This document shows, in pieces, positions 1-11,800 of a stretch of 64,000 nucleotides of DNA. The stretch covers positions 18,035,423-18,099,422 of the forward strand of contig JADWOT020000004.1 in NCBI GenBank assembly GCA_036345935.2. The letters run 5' to 3'. Within the stretch, counting starts at the first letter, position 1; every line of letters begins with the position of its first letter. The position numbers and the translations under genes were made by a program. This stretch comes from Taenia hydatigena. Lineage: Eukaryota; Platyhelminthes; Cestoda; Cyclophyllidea; Taeniidae. The notes beneath the pieces are model-generated. The model made no database searches. It worked only from the letters and a program-made list of their open reading frames with translations, and had not been told where the DNA came from.

Positions 1-3000
1 GAGCCTGTTGAATCGTCGTGTGCGGTGTCGTTGAAGTCACGAGTGGCGGATTCGGCCTACAGAGCGTAGAAGATGTCAGACAATCACAGTGCAAAGAGAG
101 GAGGAAATACTTACAGTCTGGTGTTGAGACATTTCGAATGGGCTCGAAATATGTGCATGATGTGAAAAATATCATGTAGTCTTCTTTATGAACAGCCATA
201 CCGTGAGCAGCGGAATTTTGAGAATTTATTCACCACAATTTCAGATTGACTTGATTGCGAGAATAAAACTTTGGCAATCGCGTTCTATTTATTAAGAGCA
301 AATTCAAGTTTTGTATAACTTTCAATGATTGATAGAAAACGATCATGGAAGAATTGGAAGGTTCAGCACCTCTCTATGTTGCAAGTGATTGTTGAGTGTA
401 ATGCAACCGACTACCTTGAGGGACCAAAGCAGGAGTTATCAAGTGGGAATTATGTAAAGCCCTTTTGATACCACCTCTGACGCAAGCTTCGCTAATGAAG
501 CGACCACAGAGTTACTTGTGATGGAGGATCTTCACAGATGATCCGCATGCAATAGGCCAATAAAAACGTAATTCAAAACTTTTCTAGAAGACCTGTGACC
601 AATAGGTAATCCCATAAGCTAAAAAACTTACTTTAACTGGCTTTGACGTAAAAACATCTAAGAAATCGAGAATTTTAATAACCAATTATAGCCTTCAAAG
701 ATTTAGACATCTCTCGATGTGCTTCAACAGGTCTCTAAAGCACCCGACTGGTTAAAACCTATAAGGCACTGTTCCGGGAAACCGCTAGTCGATCAAATTT
801 GCCGAGAAAGGCTGTTAAAAAGCCATCGCCTTACCTGAGAGATAAGTTTTTGAAGGTCCTGTTTCTTCCGCTCACGCTCTCTCCGACGCGCTTCAATGCG
901 TTCGAGTTCGCCTATGAGACGTTCCTCCTCCTCCACTTCGTCCTTGCTGCGGCCGTAAAGGAGGCTTAACTGCTGCTTCCGGCGTTTCTCATGCTCAATG
1001 TCATATCGAAGACCTTGACTCAGGTTTGTGCCCCGAATCTACTCGTAAAAAGAAATGGAATTTTGAAAGGAAATCAAATGTTAAAAATTCATAGTACTTG
1101 GCTCCCAACAAACACCACTAGAATATAAAATTGCCAAAGAAACGTTCGAAAATAGCCTTGTGATGACATTCAAGAAAGGAAACAAAAATTCTTGCTTCGT
1201 CGCGCCACGACTAAGAAGTGACAAACCTTACACATAGCTTTCGAGCTTTGAAATGCAAATGAGATGCTCTGTATTTCCCACGCTCCAGCACGAAAAAATA
1301 GAATGTCTTATTGGCAGGTTCAGGGCCATTTTAGGTCTACAGAGCCTCAATTGTGCCTCGCACTCGCACACTTTGAGCCTTCCCTCACTGACTTAAAACA
1401 CACGCTTCTAAATCACCGTTAACGCGCTTCCCAGTTGGCAAAGTAAATCTCATATTCTAACTACTGTTTCAAGGGTAACGTGGTTCCATTTATCTTCCCA
1501 AGAAGAATTTAACATGGTAAATGGCCTGACCAACCCTCCGAAACCCAACTATTTTACTTTATTTTACTAATAAGTGTCTGACAAGAATAGTACGGTTTTA
1601 CGGTAGACTAAAATGTACCATATGCTGCATAGTATTTCCCTTAGATCGATAAAGCTCATTTACAATGTAACCCAATTGAGTTTTCAAAAGAAAACACAAA
1701 AAACGTTCCGATGCATAATTCTTTAGTCAATTGATGAAACAATTCAACGATTAATTCGATTACAAACTGAAGTCTGGTTGAGAAATGTTACTTAAGTTAC
1801 GAATCGAGTTCAGGGTGTAAAATTTATAATCCAACTTGCCTTGATGCATTTTAGCATGAAACATCTGCCTCACCTTGTCAAGAGTCCCGAGAATACCATA
1901 GTACCGAGCCTTTAGTTCCTCCAAGGAGGGCCTGGGTGGAAACTTCTCCGCATCCCATCGATCGTGCATGTGGATGAACCGGACGTCGAATTGACGCGCC
2001 AACTCCATTAGGTGGTTGGTGCGCTCAAGAGTCCATTTTGAGTCCTTTAGGTAAGCCCGATAGTCGGCGTCGGTGTACGTCGGCACTTCCATATGCTTCG
2101 AGAAATTGAATACATAGTATGCATTATTTACTTATTTGTAGGAAGTAGAAATTTACAAAAGCAGATATTTCGTGGCAAAAAGGTACCTTGTTGAGACGGG
2201 CAAAATGGTATTCCTCATTAGCGTCGGCGTCTTCACGACGCCAGTGATATAGAACCAGGTTATCCTAAAGGGAAAATCAACGACAGATACGAAAGCCCTA
2301 CACAGCGTGCGGAGTTTTTGAAAGGCACCCATTTCCAACGACGGACACGGCCGGGACCAAAAACGGCCTTTGGTTGTTTATAAACGGGTGATTCATCGGT
2401 TGGTAGTAGAGGAGGAAGTTCACTGAATCAACAAAGATAAAAATGCGCTCAAGTCCATAGCTCCAGACAATAGTTAGCACAATGGTTGATTAGAAAAGTA
2501 CGCGGCAGTAAATGCTAATTTATCCCAATTATAAACGGACAGCACTTAATATCAAATTAAAATGGAGCCAAGTATGACCGGATGGCAAATGTGCGGCATG
2601 AACAAAATTATTCGGAAAATGTTAAAGCACAGTCAAAATGATCCTGTTTAGGATTTGAGGATCTTGAATACATTCTGAGTCGCAAAATGAAGATCCAGCA
2701 TGGTTAAGATCAAATGGCATACATTTCTGGCACGTGATTTAGAAATAAGGTTGACAATAGCCATTGACAGGGGAAGTGTCATCAACCAATAATATTGTAA
2801 ACAGAAGTGTACGATAGCAGTACTAATATTAAGCAAGAGCTATTTCACATGAAAAAGCTCAGTTCAAAAATGATTCGCCATAAAACTAAGCAAATGCCAA
2901 CCAGCTCTCCAGTAAATAATGGAGACTAGCTCCCAGAATTTATGAAACAAACCAATGCCACACAAGCGAAAATCCAAAATCAGTTCTATTGATGCCTGTG

Positions 3001-3416
3001 AGCCGAGGAAGCATATTCCACAACACAATAAGAGAAGTTGCAATAGAATCGAATTATTTAAACTTGAGTCCAAAAAAAAAACATTCGACCTTAATGCTCC
3101 ATCAAAAGCACACACGGTAAGATGGAACCTAAAAATCGGCGATAAAAGGCAGAAGCGGTGCCAGCAAAGCAAAAGAACACATCTATGCAGTTACAATTAC
3201 TTTTTAAAGGTATTCTGTAAGCCCCAGACCTCCCTTGGAATATGTTCCGGTCGCTTTATGTGCGTTGGCCTGACAACATTTTTCTTCTGATATGGGTTAT
3301 GCAAAGAAGTAGGCATTTACCTTGTCTGTTCTGGAAAGCAGCGACTTAGTATTCAATAAAGACTTTCGAGTACCAGATTCTTCAATGTCCAAAATATCAA
3401 GTACGTCAGTAGCCAT
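1..3416 (-). CDS. DMAP1: DMAP1 (DNA methyltransferase 1-associated protein 1), 5' part of gene, C-terminus cut by window edge
   Basis: Subunit of the NuA4/TIP60 acetyltransferase and SRCAP/SWR1 remodelling complexes, acting in the nucleus. Seven coding exons on the minus strand: 3416-3321, 3286-3201, 2422-2302, 2264-2187, 2095-1874, 1038-835 and 56-1 (continues off the edge). All have GT/AG borders and every phase agrees (0, 2, 0, 0, 0, 0). The 287 visible residues run in DMAP1 order: an N-terminal start like MATDVLDILD, then KRPEHIPREV, PPLLPTDESPVY, RRWKWVPFKNSAR, the short YHWRRED exon, the SANT/Myb-like segment (YTDADYRAYLKDSKWT to HDRWD and ELKARYYGI), and the coiled-coil exon with EARRRERERKKQDLQKL. 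Two introns are only 34 and 37 bases. The family is usually about 450 residues, so roughly 150 are missing to the left. The start codon at 3416 matches the family N-terminus. Confidence 0.93.
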
Positions 3417-4534
3417 TCCAAGCCTAGGTGAACACGCAGATGGAATAGGCGCCTTTGAACAAACACTAAAGTGTTATTATTCGATTACGGTTATTAATTA
3501 TTTGTGCCAACTTTAACAATTTTAGAAAATTCTGCATAATATTTGACACTTAACGTTTCATAAGAATTGTTGAAAATGTTCTTTTTAAGCAAATAGGATT
3601 CTATTATCAAATAGCCATTAGCTAAATACCAGACCTCTGACAGCTGCTCCTTTTCTCTTGAGTGCCCACTGGTCATTTATCAGCAGCTATTTTAACCTAA
3701 TAATAAGTTAAAACCCCCATGATTAAGAAACGGTCACTGTTATAATTTAGACCTTAACACCAGCGAAACCCTTCGGTGAATCCAAAATATCTGGAGTTCA
3801 TTTCTATTTCTGGACTATATGGAGTCTATGGAGGTTGTCTTGCACCTTCCTAAAGATTAATTTATGTGACAGTTGCTATTTTTAGGGGCCCCTTAAAACA
3901 GAACCGCTTGACAAAGGCCCAACTTCTGTGCTAACATCCGGCATATAGTTTTGTATGCCCCGGACTTCACCCCCAATTCAGTACTTCTCAATCTTTCGTC
4001 TGGCTCCTCTCAGCTATGGTTTTGCGAAGACACCATTTACCAGCCCTACCCACTAACTACAAGCAATTAAACACCCGCTGCGCTAAAATTTTCCCGTAGC
4101 AGTGAAAGCACTCTACCCCACCTCTGGCTCACCCTGTCATCGCGACAACCCAACCACAAGTTGGCACTACATTACAGACGTCATACAAGCCTAGATGACA
4201 ACGAAGCAATGGCTCCTGGTCAGGCGACACAATGCCTTTAACTAAGAAAAAGGGAGTAACCCAAATAAGTCACGGAACACCACATAGGCAACAGTTTGGC
4301 AGAGTGCACCCTCCTCTCCCGCGTGTTTGTCGGTTGCACTTCCACTTTGTGCATGGGCTGAAATGAAAGGCAAATGACGCGAGAGACCCATCCGCCGACG
4401 CCCGCCGCTCGAGCGCTGCACCTCCTACACACTCGGCCACATGGAAGATCCCAGTTCTCACCATTTCAAAGTCAACACTGGAGTACTTTGTTTGTTGGTA
4501 CTACCGATTTTTGGTCATGGTCACAGGGTTGGCC

Positions 4535-4690
4535 ATCTTGGCCTAGCTGCGTAGGCTGGGCGCTGGGCCATGCCAGCGCCTTATTTCCCTCTGCCCGTTG
4601 AATATATATACTCCACCCTAGTATTCTGCCTTCTTTTGCCTTCGAGAGAGCCTCGGGACGCTACAAATACCTCCAAGGAAGATCGCACCC
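4535..4690. repeat. Interspersed repeat fragment (family A)
   Basis: It shares phrases with pieces near 23400-23620, 31700-31830 and 43545-43640: a GGCCATGCCA-type stretch, then a TTCTTTTGCCTTC-like stretch, then GGGACGCTACA followed by CCTCCAAGGAAG. The copies differ strongly from each other, so the family is old. No coding capacity is seen. Confidence 0.5.
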
Positions 4691-5225
4691 CTGGTCACTT
4701 GGCTTCCATTGATGGCAGCTAAAACTGTTTGTTGTGGAAATGAAGCGAGGAACGACACACGACTCGTCTTAAAGTGACCGAAACACAAGATTAGCCGCGG
4801 AATGTGCCAAAGGCGACGCCCAGGAGGTTAACCTCTTCCTATCTGTCTGAAACCGGAATGACACAACGACAGCACGGGATCGCCCTCACAAACCAAACGC
4901 CTTCAAAAACGACTCGAATACTACAGTTAACAATACTCTCGCTTTAGAATTGAAGCACGCAAGGGCGAAACCGGTACAGTGCACAAGCGCTTCGTGAATT
5001 CTCAAGGCTGCTTGTCAGTTCCCTTCCGTAATCCAGGAAAAAAGAAATACCAGCAATACATTCTAACTAATAAACAGATTATCATCATCATTAGTAATAG
5101 TAGTAGCAGTAGTAGCGGCGGCAGTGGCTGTGGTGGTGGCAGAAGGAGCATCGTCAACAAAGTCCTCAGCGGCGCTTTGGTAGGTGGGATTTTGGATGTG
5201 TGGAAGTAGTTATGCCACAAGTAGA

Positions 5226-5318
5226 CAAAAAACGCATAGAGAATGTGTGGGTGTGTGTATGTGTATGTTCGTGAGTGTGGACAGCATTCGAAGTAGCACA
5301 AGCGGCTCTGTTCATGGA

Positions 5319-5349
<31 letters not shown>

Positions 5350-5372
5350 ACGCGTGCGCATGCGTACGTGCA
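5226..5372. repeat. TG-rich microsatellite tract
   Basis: Alternating GT/TG sequence with an uninterrupted GT run at about 5329-5349, flanked by imperfect TG/TA/CG repeats. It lies within the presumed 3' untranslated region of the GW182 gene, which is on the minus strand. Confidence 0.85.
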
Positions 5373-5657
5373 TTAACCTAGCATTACCTGCGTTAGTAAT
5401 AACACCTGTTGAAAATGGTATTATTCGGTGAGTAAAATTGGCAGTGACGAAACTGGCCGAGGTTAATCGTCTTTGTCCTTTCCTCATTCTTACATCATTT
5501 GGATGAATGCAACGCGAGTGCGTGTGAGATGTGGAAACGGTAAAGAGGAGGGAGGAAAAGACACCGATGCGGAAGTTCACTTATCCAGTCTATTCCGAGG
5601 TAGGGCAAGTATCGCATTACCAAATTGCACAGTAGATTTAACGCTGGATGAAGTGGG

Positions 5658-5757
5658 ACGAGGCGAGGCGAGGCGAGGTGAGGCAAGGCAAGGGAAAGGT
5701 AACACACACACAGAAAAAGAAATGTAATGCAATGCACAAACACACACACACGCGCAC
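5658..5757. repeat. AGGCG pentamer array and adjoining CA tract
   Basis: Imperfect AGGCG/AGGTG/AGGCA pentamers run from about 5660 to 5692, followed by CA-rich runs at 5702-5711 and 5736-5755. The tract accounts for several overlapping spurious reading frames on both strands here. Confidence 0.8.
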
Positions 5758-5818
5758 GGACAGACATACAAGGAGGGCGACGAAACTCCACATACACGTA
5801 CACAATTTCGCCAAACTA

Positions 5819-8800
5819 CTACTCGCTCGCGGGCACATTTGTCGGGGGCCAAGTTAACTGAGTTCCCTGCTGTTGTGGTGTTTGTTGCTGAGATGGGGTT
5901 TGTTGCTGTTGTTGTTGCTGCTGCTGCTGAAGTTCGTCATCCAGAGTCTGCAATAATGAAAGGGAAAAAACACGCACGATCAGAAGTGCGTGCATACACG
6001 CACTTGAGAGAGAAGGAACTATCTGGACTGGAAAGCCAGCTAGCCTCAAACCTTGATTTCCTGCAACTTCGCCATAGCCTCCGCAGGACTGATGATGGCG
6101 ACACTGTTGGCGAGTTTGATTGTTGAATTAGCGTTTGAGGAAATAAATGTGGAGACGACGGAGGCATCGGCTGGGTTCAAGAAACCCACCAGGACGTAGC
6201 GAGCCGGAAGATTTGGGTGAACTTCGTATGCTGAGGTGGAGGCGGAAGAAGCAGCGCCGGTGTTCGAAGCTCCACCGCTGCCATCACCAATGACTACATT
6301 CTGCTGCTGTTGTTGCTGATCCAATGCGGTCGTGATAGAAATTCGAAGAACTTCGAGGGAAAATTGAGGCGTAAGATCGGAGAGGAGGACCCAAGAGGCG
6401 TTCCAAATGGCGTTGGCTGCTGCCGCAACGGCAGTGCTGTTGGAGGGGGAGGGAGCGGGAGGTTGGTGAAAGTCGGGGGAGGAGTTGGAGGTCGTCCATC
6501 GACGGTCACCCAGAGTGGGAGAGGTGAGAGGAAAGACGTTGGAGGTGGGATCGCTATTAAGGAAGGTGTTCGACGACGAGACGTGGCTGAATTGATGAGG
6601 TGAGGGGACGTCCCAAACACCGCCACCTCCTCCCTCCCAAGGCATTCGACGGCCCACGTCTACAAGTTCCATGAAAAAAAAATGATGCTTATTCACATTC
6701 CTTCATTTCGTTAAAAATCCATTCGTCTAGCCCATCATTTGAGGAGGTACTTACTTCCCATTACTTAAACACTGTACAATAGTTTTAGTGTCAAGAGCAA
6801 TTCACATCGCGTAATATCGCTGTGAAGCGAAGCATTCCTAGGGTTGATCATTGTCAGGGGCAGTGTAGTAAACGTGAAATGAAAAAGCTTCTATAGATTT
6901 CGCTTACGGAGAACGTAGACGAAGTGTAACAAACTGCCTTTGACAAAGGTGGAATGCCTTTTATGCCAGCTAATTTCGCAAACAAGACACAGAGCTCAAT
7001 TTGACATGAAGCTCAAGTGACAGAAACAAAAGTACGCATCAAGGAGAGCGAGATTGTGAGAACATAAAAAACAGGAAATAAACTGATACTGAATTGTGTT
7101 GAGATTATCAAAACACCACGAAGTGGAAATAGCGTAATTTACATAGGCGGGAATTTTAAAGGGCAACACCCCTGGCGTTCCAGCAGATTCATTATTCGCT
7201 TTATAACGAGGTTCTTCCTTATCACCATTTCATCCATACACACTTGGAGCTATATCTAGGTCTTCATTAGTCTTTTCTGTGAGAATAGGCAGAAAATGAG
7301 TTCCGCAACGAAATCACCGCAATGGGGCTGAAAGGTCAAAACATCAATAAACAAGATTTACGTCTGGGAATTACGATCCGGTACGAAATCCCTTTCCGAT
7401 TGGTAACTTAAGTTCGGACCTAAACAGTTAACGGTAAACTGGAGACCATAGATTGCAAGGGATTAGTACTTTAAGAACATGTAACTAAATGAGTGCGAGA
7501 ACTGTTAGCCGGCCTAAGTGGTGCTACTAGACAAAGGATAGCGACTATAGACCAGAAAAGTAGCAAACTACCGTCTATGGGTCAGATGATAACAAAGTCA
7601 TCTCAACTACTGATCGGGTTAATGAAATCACGGAAAGTAGAACGAAAACACTAGACTTCGATTACGATAAGTAAGCCTCATGGCACGATCAAAGTTGCAA
7701 TGACTTGAAGCGGTTACTGATTCAAAAAAGTATTTGACAACTCAATGGCATAGTGAGAGGCAGTTAGACAGACTTAAACGAATGACTACAGGTATTAAAA
7801 CGACCTCCAATTTCCTATGGCATCTTATTGCCAATAACTTGCGTAAAAATTGGATGCGGTATCTTTGAACCAAATATCACTTCAAATAGCAGTACTTAAT
7901 ATCATCCTTAAACCAAATGCACTTCAATAACGCATCAAATGTCCATACAAGAATAAATATCGAGCACTTTTATCAACCACATTGAGACAAAACACGCAAC
8001 ACACCCATCGAGAGCTTCAGATCGGCCAATCTGGGCGCCAAATCAGTGGACGGAGGTGGCGTACTGAGAAGCATTCCACTTCCGCGGGGCCCGCCGCCGC
8101 TGAACCCTCCCATCGGATGGTTCATCATTCGCGTGGGTGGGGGACCAACACCGCCACCGCTACCGCCAGAACGGAGACGCATGAGCACGGCAGCTGTGGC
8201 CGCGGCAGCAGCAGCAGCAGTGGAATCTTCGTTGCCAATGCCGCCACCGCCACCACCGCCAGTGGTGAGACGAGTTAGAAAGGCGATTTGGAGACGCACT
8301 TGGCCAAGCTGCGCTTCCTGTGCCTCTATTTGTTGTGAGATCTGTGCCTGCTGCAGCACAATTTCTTGCAGCATAGAGTTGGAGTGGTGGGCTGTAGGGC
8401 CCCCCATGTTCATCTTGCGTAGCTGTGAATGTTTCATATTCAGCTCCTGAAAACAGCGCAGACGGAAACAAATGAGCAACCCAATCTCAAATTGTTATGT
8501 TTCTATAGTCTATCAACTCAATGAAGGCACTTCGGTTCTCCCCTTACCAGCGAAATGCCGACTGATTAAACAGTTTGAATGCAAAGTACTTCATTGCGAA
8601 CCAATCATCGAAATGCATAAATGGTATCAAAACCTTTCGAAAGCATCTAGCAACCTTATCTCAGACCAAGGGTGGAGGGGATTCTAATTCCGTGACTCAG
8701 GCTTTGTGAGGATCGGGCAGAATCCATCGAGAAATGCCTATCGAGCAGCACAACGCGATACACATTGAAACATCTAGAAAGTACCTCTTCTAGGAGTCAT

Positions 8801-11800
8801 CAATTGCCAGATCAGCGCAACAACTTCATAGGAGATGGCAAACTTTACCACTGACCATGTGTAATGAATGCACACACCCAATAACAACAGTACAGCTCCA
8901 ATGAAACTGTTTAGTCTAAAAAATCGAGCGGAAAAACACACCTCACCGATTCGTAGTGCTTCACACCCAAGGCATAGCATATGAGGCGGGTGATTATGAC
9001 GAAGGGATTAACATTCTAAATAGCAAGTGCAATAACCACCCATTCAACTGCCAAAAGCGAAAGGCTTTGAGGTGAAATTTGGTCAGCAGCATTAAATGCC
9101 TGCGCGTAGTAACACATTTCATACGGTGGTAGCTATCTAACATAATGAATAAATTAAGAAACACATCAGATTTTGTAAAAAGTAGGACATTTGTAGTCGA
9201 AAACCAACCAGAAACTAATGACAAATGCTAACCCCGTTGCCACCCCCAAAACATAGCCAACATCTGTGGAACGTTCGAATGCAGACACCAACGATAGCCG
9301 TTTTTCTAATGGCATGGCTTCCAGTGATAGCTGCTCTTCCAATTTCACAAATAGTATTACCTCGTAGAAAACCGATTCAGGAGTGAAATGCAAAAATAGA
9401 GCGTGATTCGACTAATTATGTAACCAATAAGTAGAGGCGCTTACCCTCTTTTTCTTATCCAACTGGACGATTGTCGCTTGAAGGTGGGTTGCACGCATAA
9501 GCAGTTGGCCCAGTGTCTCCGAGGGTGATGCTGAGTTCTGACGACCCGCAAAGTGCTGTTTCCCCAAGTGGGAGGTGACACTGCTAGTGCGGTTGTCGAA
9601 AATGTCAAATGTCTGTGGCGGTGGTCCCAATTGTTGCTGCTGCTGCTGCTGTAAATCGGCCGGACCGCCACTGCCGGCTGCCATGAGAACGGTGGAGACG
9701 GAGTTGATCAGCTGATTAAGGCTCGGGTGCATTCCGCCCGTTCGCTCGCGGAGATCATCTAGAAGGGCGGAAAGCAGTCAGCAGGGTACCTATCTTTGCC
9801 TCCACCGGTAGCATTCGGTGTAATTAATTCTCATCACACAAGACAAATCACTGTTTAACACTGAAAGAGAAATACTTCTGCAAATATGGGTTTTCTCCCG
9901 GTACTTCAATACCTGTTTCGTGAATTTGTTACTATTTGACTTGTGTGGAATTGTTTCTCCTAAAACAGATTCTAAAAGTGATTCCTTCGTCTATTGACAC
10001 ACTCAATAAATCTATAGTCGTTAAATATTCCCACAAGTTGGATAATGTTCATAGAGTTGCGCGGAAAAAAGTAGTGAAGCTAGGTTTACCTTCAAATTGT
10101 GCTTTCCATAATCCCACATATACGAAAATCTTACGGCGAATAATAACCAATCACATAAAGCAAAATGTCCTTAGGCTTGCAGAGCACTTTTAAAGTATGT
10201 GAACTTTTGAAACAGCAACAACAACCTACTTACCCCAAGACGATACTTATTTCGAGGATGTGAAAAAAATGTCAATGAAATAATATGTATGAACTTTACT
10301 TAACTATTTGAGAAAACTGGGAACCACTGCATCAGTTCATCGTGGATTGGGTTATAAGTGACGCCAGGGCAGCTTTGAAGAATTGCCAAAAATAAAGCCA
10401 CTAAGGCAATGTAACCTTTTATTCTGGTTTAAACTAATTTAAGGTCCAATGAAATTATCAACGGCAACCGAAACAATTGATGAGGACTAGGTGACAGATA
10501 GAGTAACCTGCAATTCCGCCTAATTTTAACATCAAAACCCATAAAATCGCCGATTCATCACATTAAAAAATACATCTCCACTCCATATTATAAATAAACG
10601 GCGTCCATACAATTTGCAATGATATTCGGTTTACTTCACATTCCTTATAATTGCATAGCCACTCGGAGAACGTTTGACAAAATTGTTGCAACAATTTATG
10701 GGACACTGTCTGGGTAGTTGCGTGCATATCGTTAAAAGTCCCAAAACGAGCTTATTTACAGCACGAATAGCTTCCACTCCAAGACTGCCTGCAATGTGTA
10801 CCAATGTGATCCACCTTCAGGTTTTTGAGCAATGTAACGATGAAAAGAAGCTTACAAAGAAACTTCTCCAAGTCTTCAATACCATTGTCAGAGAGGAGAG
10901 CGCCAGCGTCGTCATGGAAACCGAGTAACATGAGTTGCCTGGCAATATCAGTGCGGAGGAGGGCCGTGGTGGTAGATGGCGCGTGATGAGGATGGGTGTG
11001 ATGTTGGTGGTTGGCATTGGGGGCGAGGAGTCTCAGGGGCTGCGTCGAGGACGACGACGCCGACGCCGAAGCGCCACTCGAGACGGCGGCAGGCAGGACA
11101 GAGGTATTTTGACGGAGATGAAAGCGCTGTGGTGCTGCTGCTGCTGCTGGAGGAGGAGGCTGTGGTGTTACTGCAGTCTGCTGGGACCAGGGCACAAACT
11201 TGCGTGGATCCATGCCACCCTGCCAGGAGAGTGGTGCGGCTGGGGCGGAAGAGGGTGGGATGCTATCGATTGACGCGGAGGACGGTGGAGCGAGGGGCGA
11301 GGGCCAACGGGCCGTGTCACCTAGGGACAGCTGCTGCTGCTGTTGTTGCTTCCCCAACCCTCGACCCTCAGAACCCCATGGTCCCGAAGGCGCCAGGAAT
11401 CGTTTGGTATCGTCTAAAGGGCCTGCATACAAATGAGGTGGCGCCATTATACCAACTGCTAACGGATTTTCAATCCTTACAGCATTGTTAGGAAGAACGC
11501 TACGAATAAGCATATTACGTAAATAGCATCCAAAAGAAAACCAGCCAGCGATTACTCAAGAAGATCGATAAATATGAAGTGTCCAAAAAATTAGAGACAA
11601 AGCCTTTCTTGGCAATAGATTTAGCCATAGACGAAAATAATAAGCGTCAACATTCTTTTATTAAGATGTCCACTAAGGATACACAGATACCTTCACATTA
11701 CCAAGCCACTGTTCCAAAAGAATGAAATTTCAAGTCAGTCGTTAATAAATGGGAGCGTAGCTTTGGCAAACAATAAAATGATTTCCGGAACCGTGATGTA

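Larger units (their letters stand above)
3417..5818. other. Spacer between GW182 stop and DMAP1 start
   Basis: About 2.4 kb with no supportable gene. It should hold the DMAP1 promoter (left part) and the GW182 3' untranslated region (right part), but no TATA box or convincing poly(A) site could be fixed by eye. It contains one piece of the interspersed repeat near 4535-4690 and microsatellites from 5090 to 5760. A 192-codon minus-strand ORF at 5002-5580 is low-complexity translation of TG-rich repeats and is not called. Confidence 0.6.

Noticed and set aside
5002..5580. 192-codon minus-strand ORF
   Set aside because: Its translation is Thr/His runs (HTHTHT), Leu runs and Met runs from TG and trinucleotide repeats; no family similarity and no splice logic.
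8046..8450. 134-codon plus-strand ORF with Ala/Pro runs
   Set aside because: Antisense of the GW182 exon 8446-8005 and made of complement of Gly/Ala/Ser codon repeats.
10976..11491. 171-codon plus-strand ORF
   Set aside because: Antisense shadow of the GW182 exon 11455-10856, whose minus-strand frame matches the family and the splice phases.
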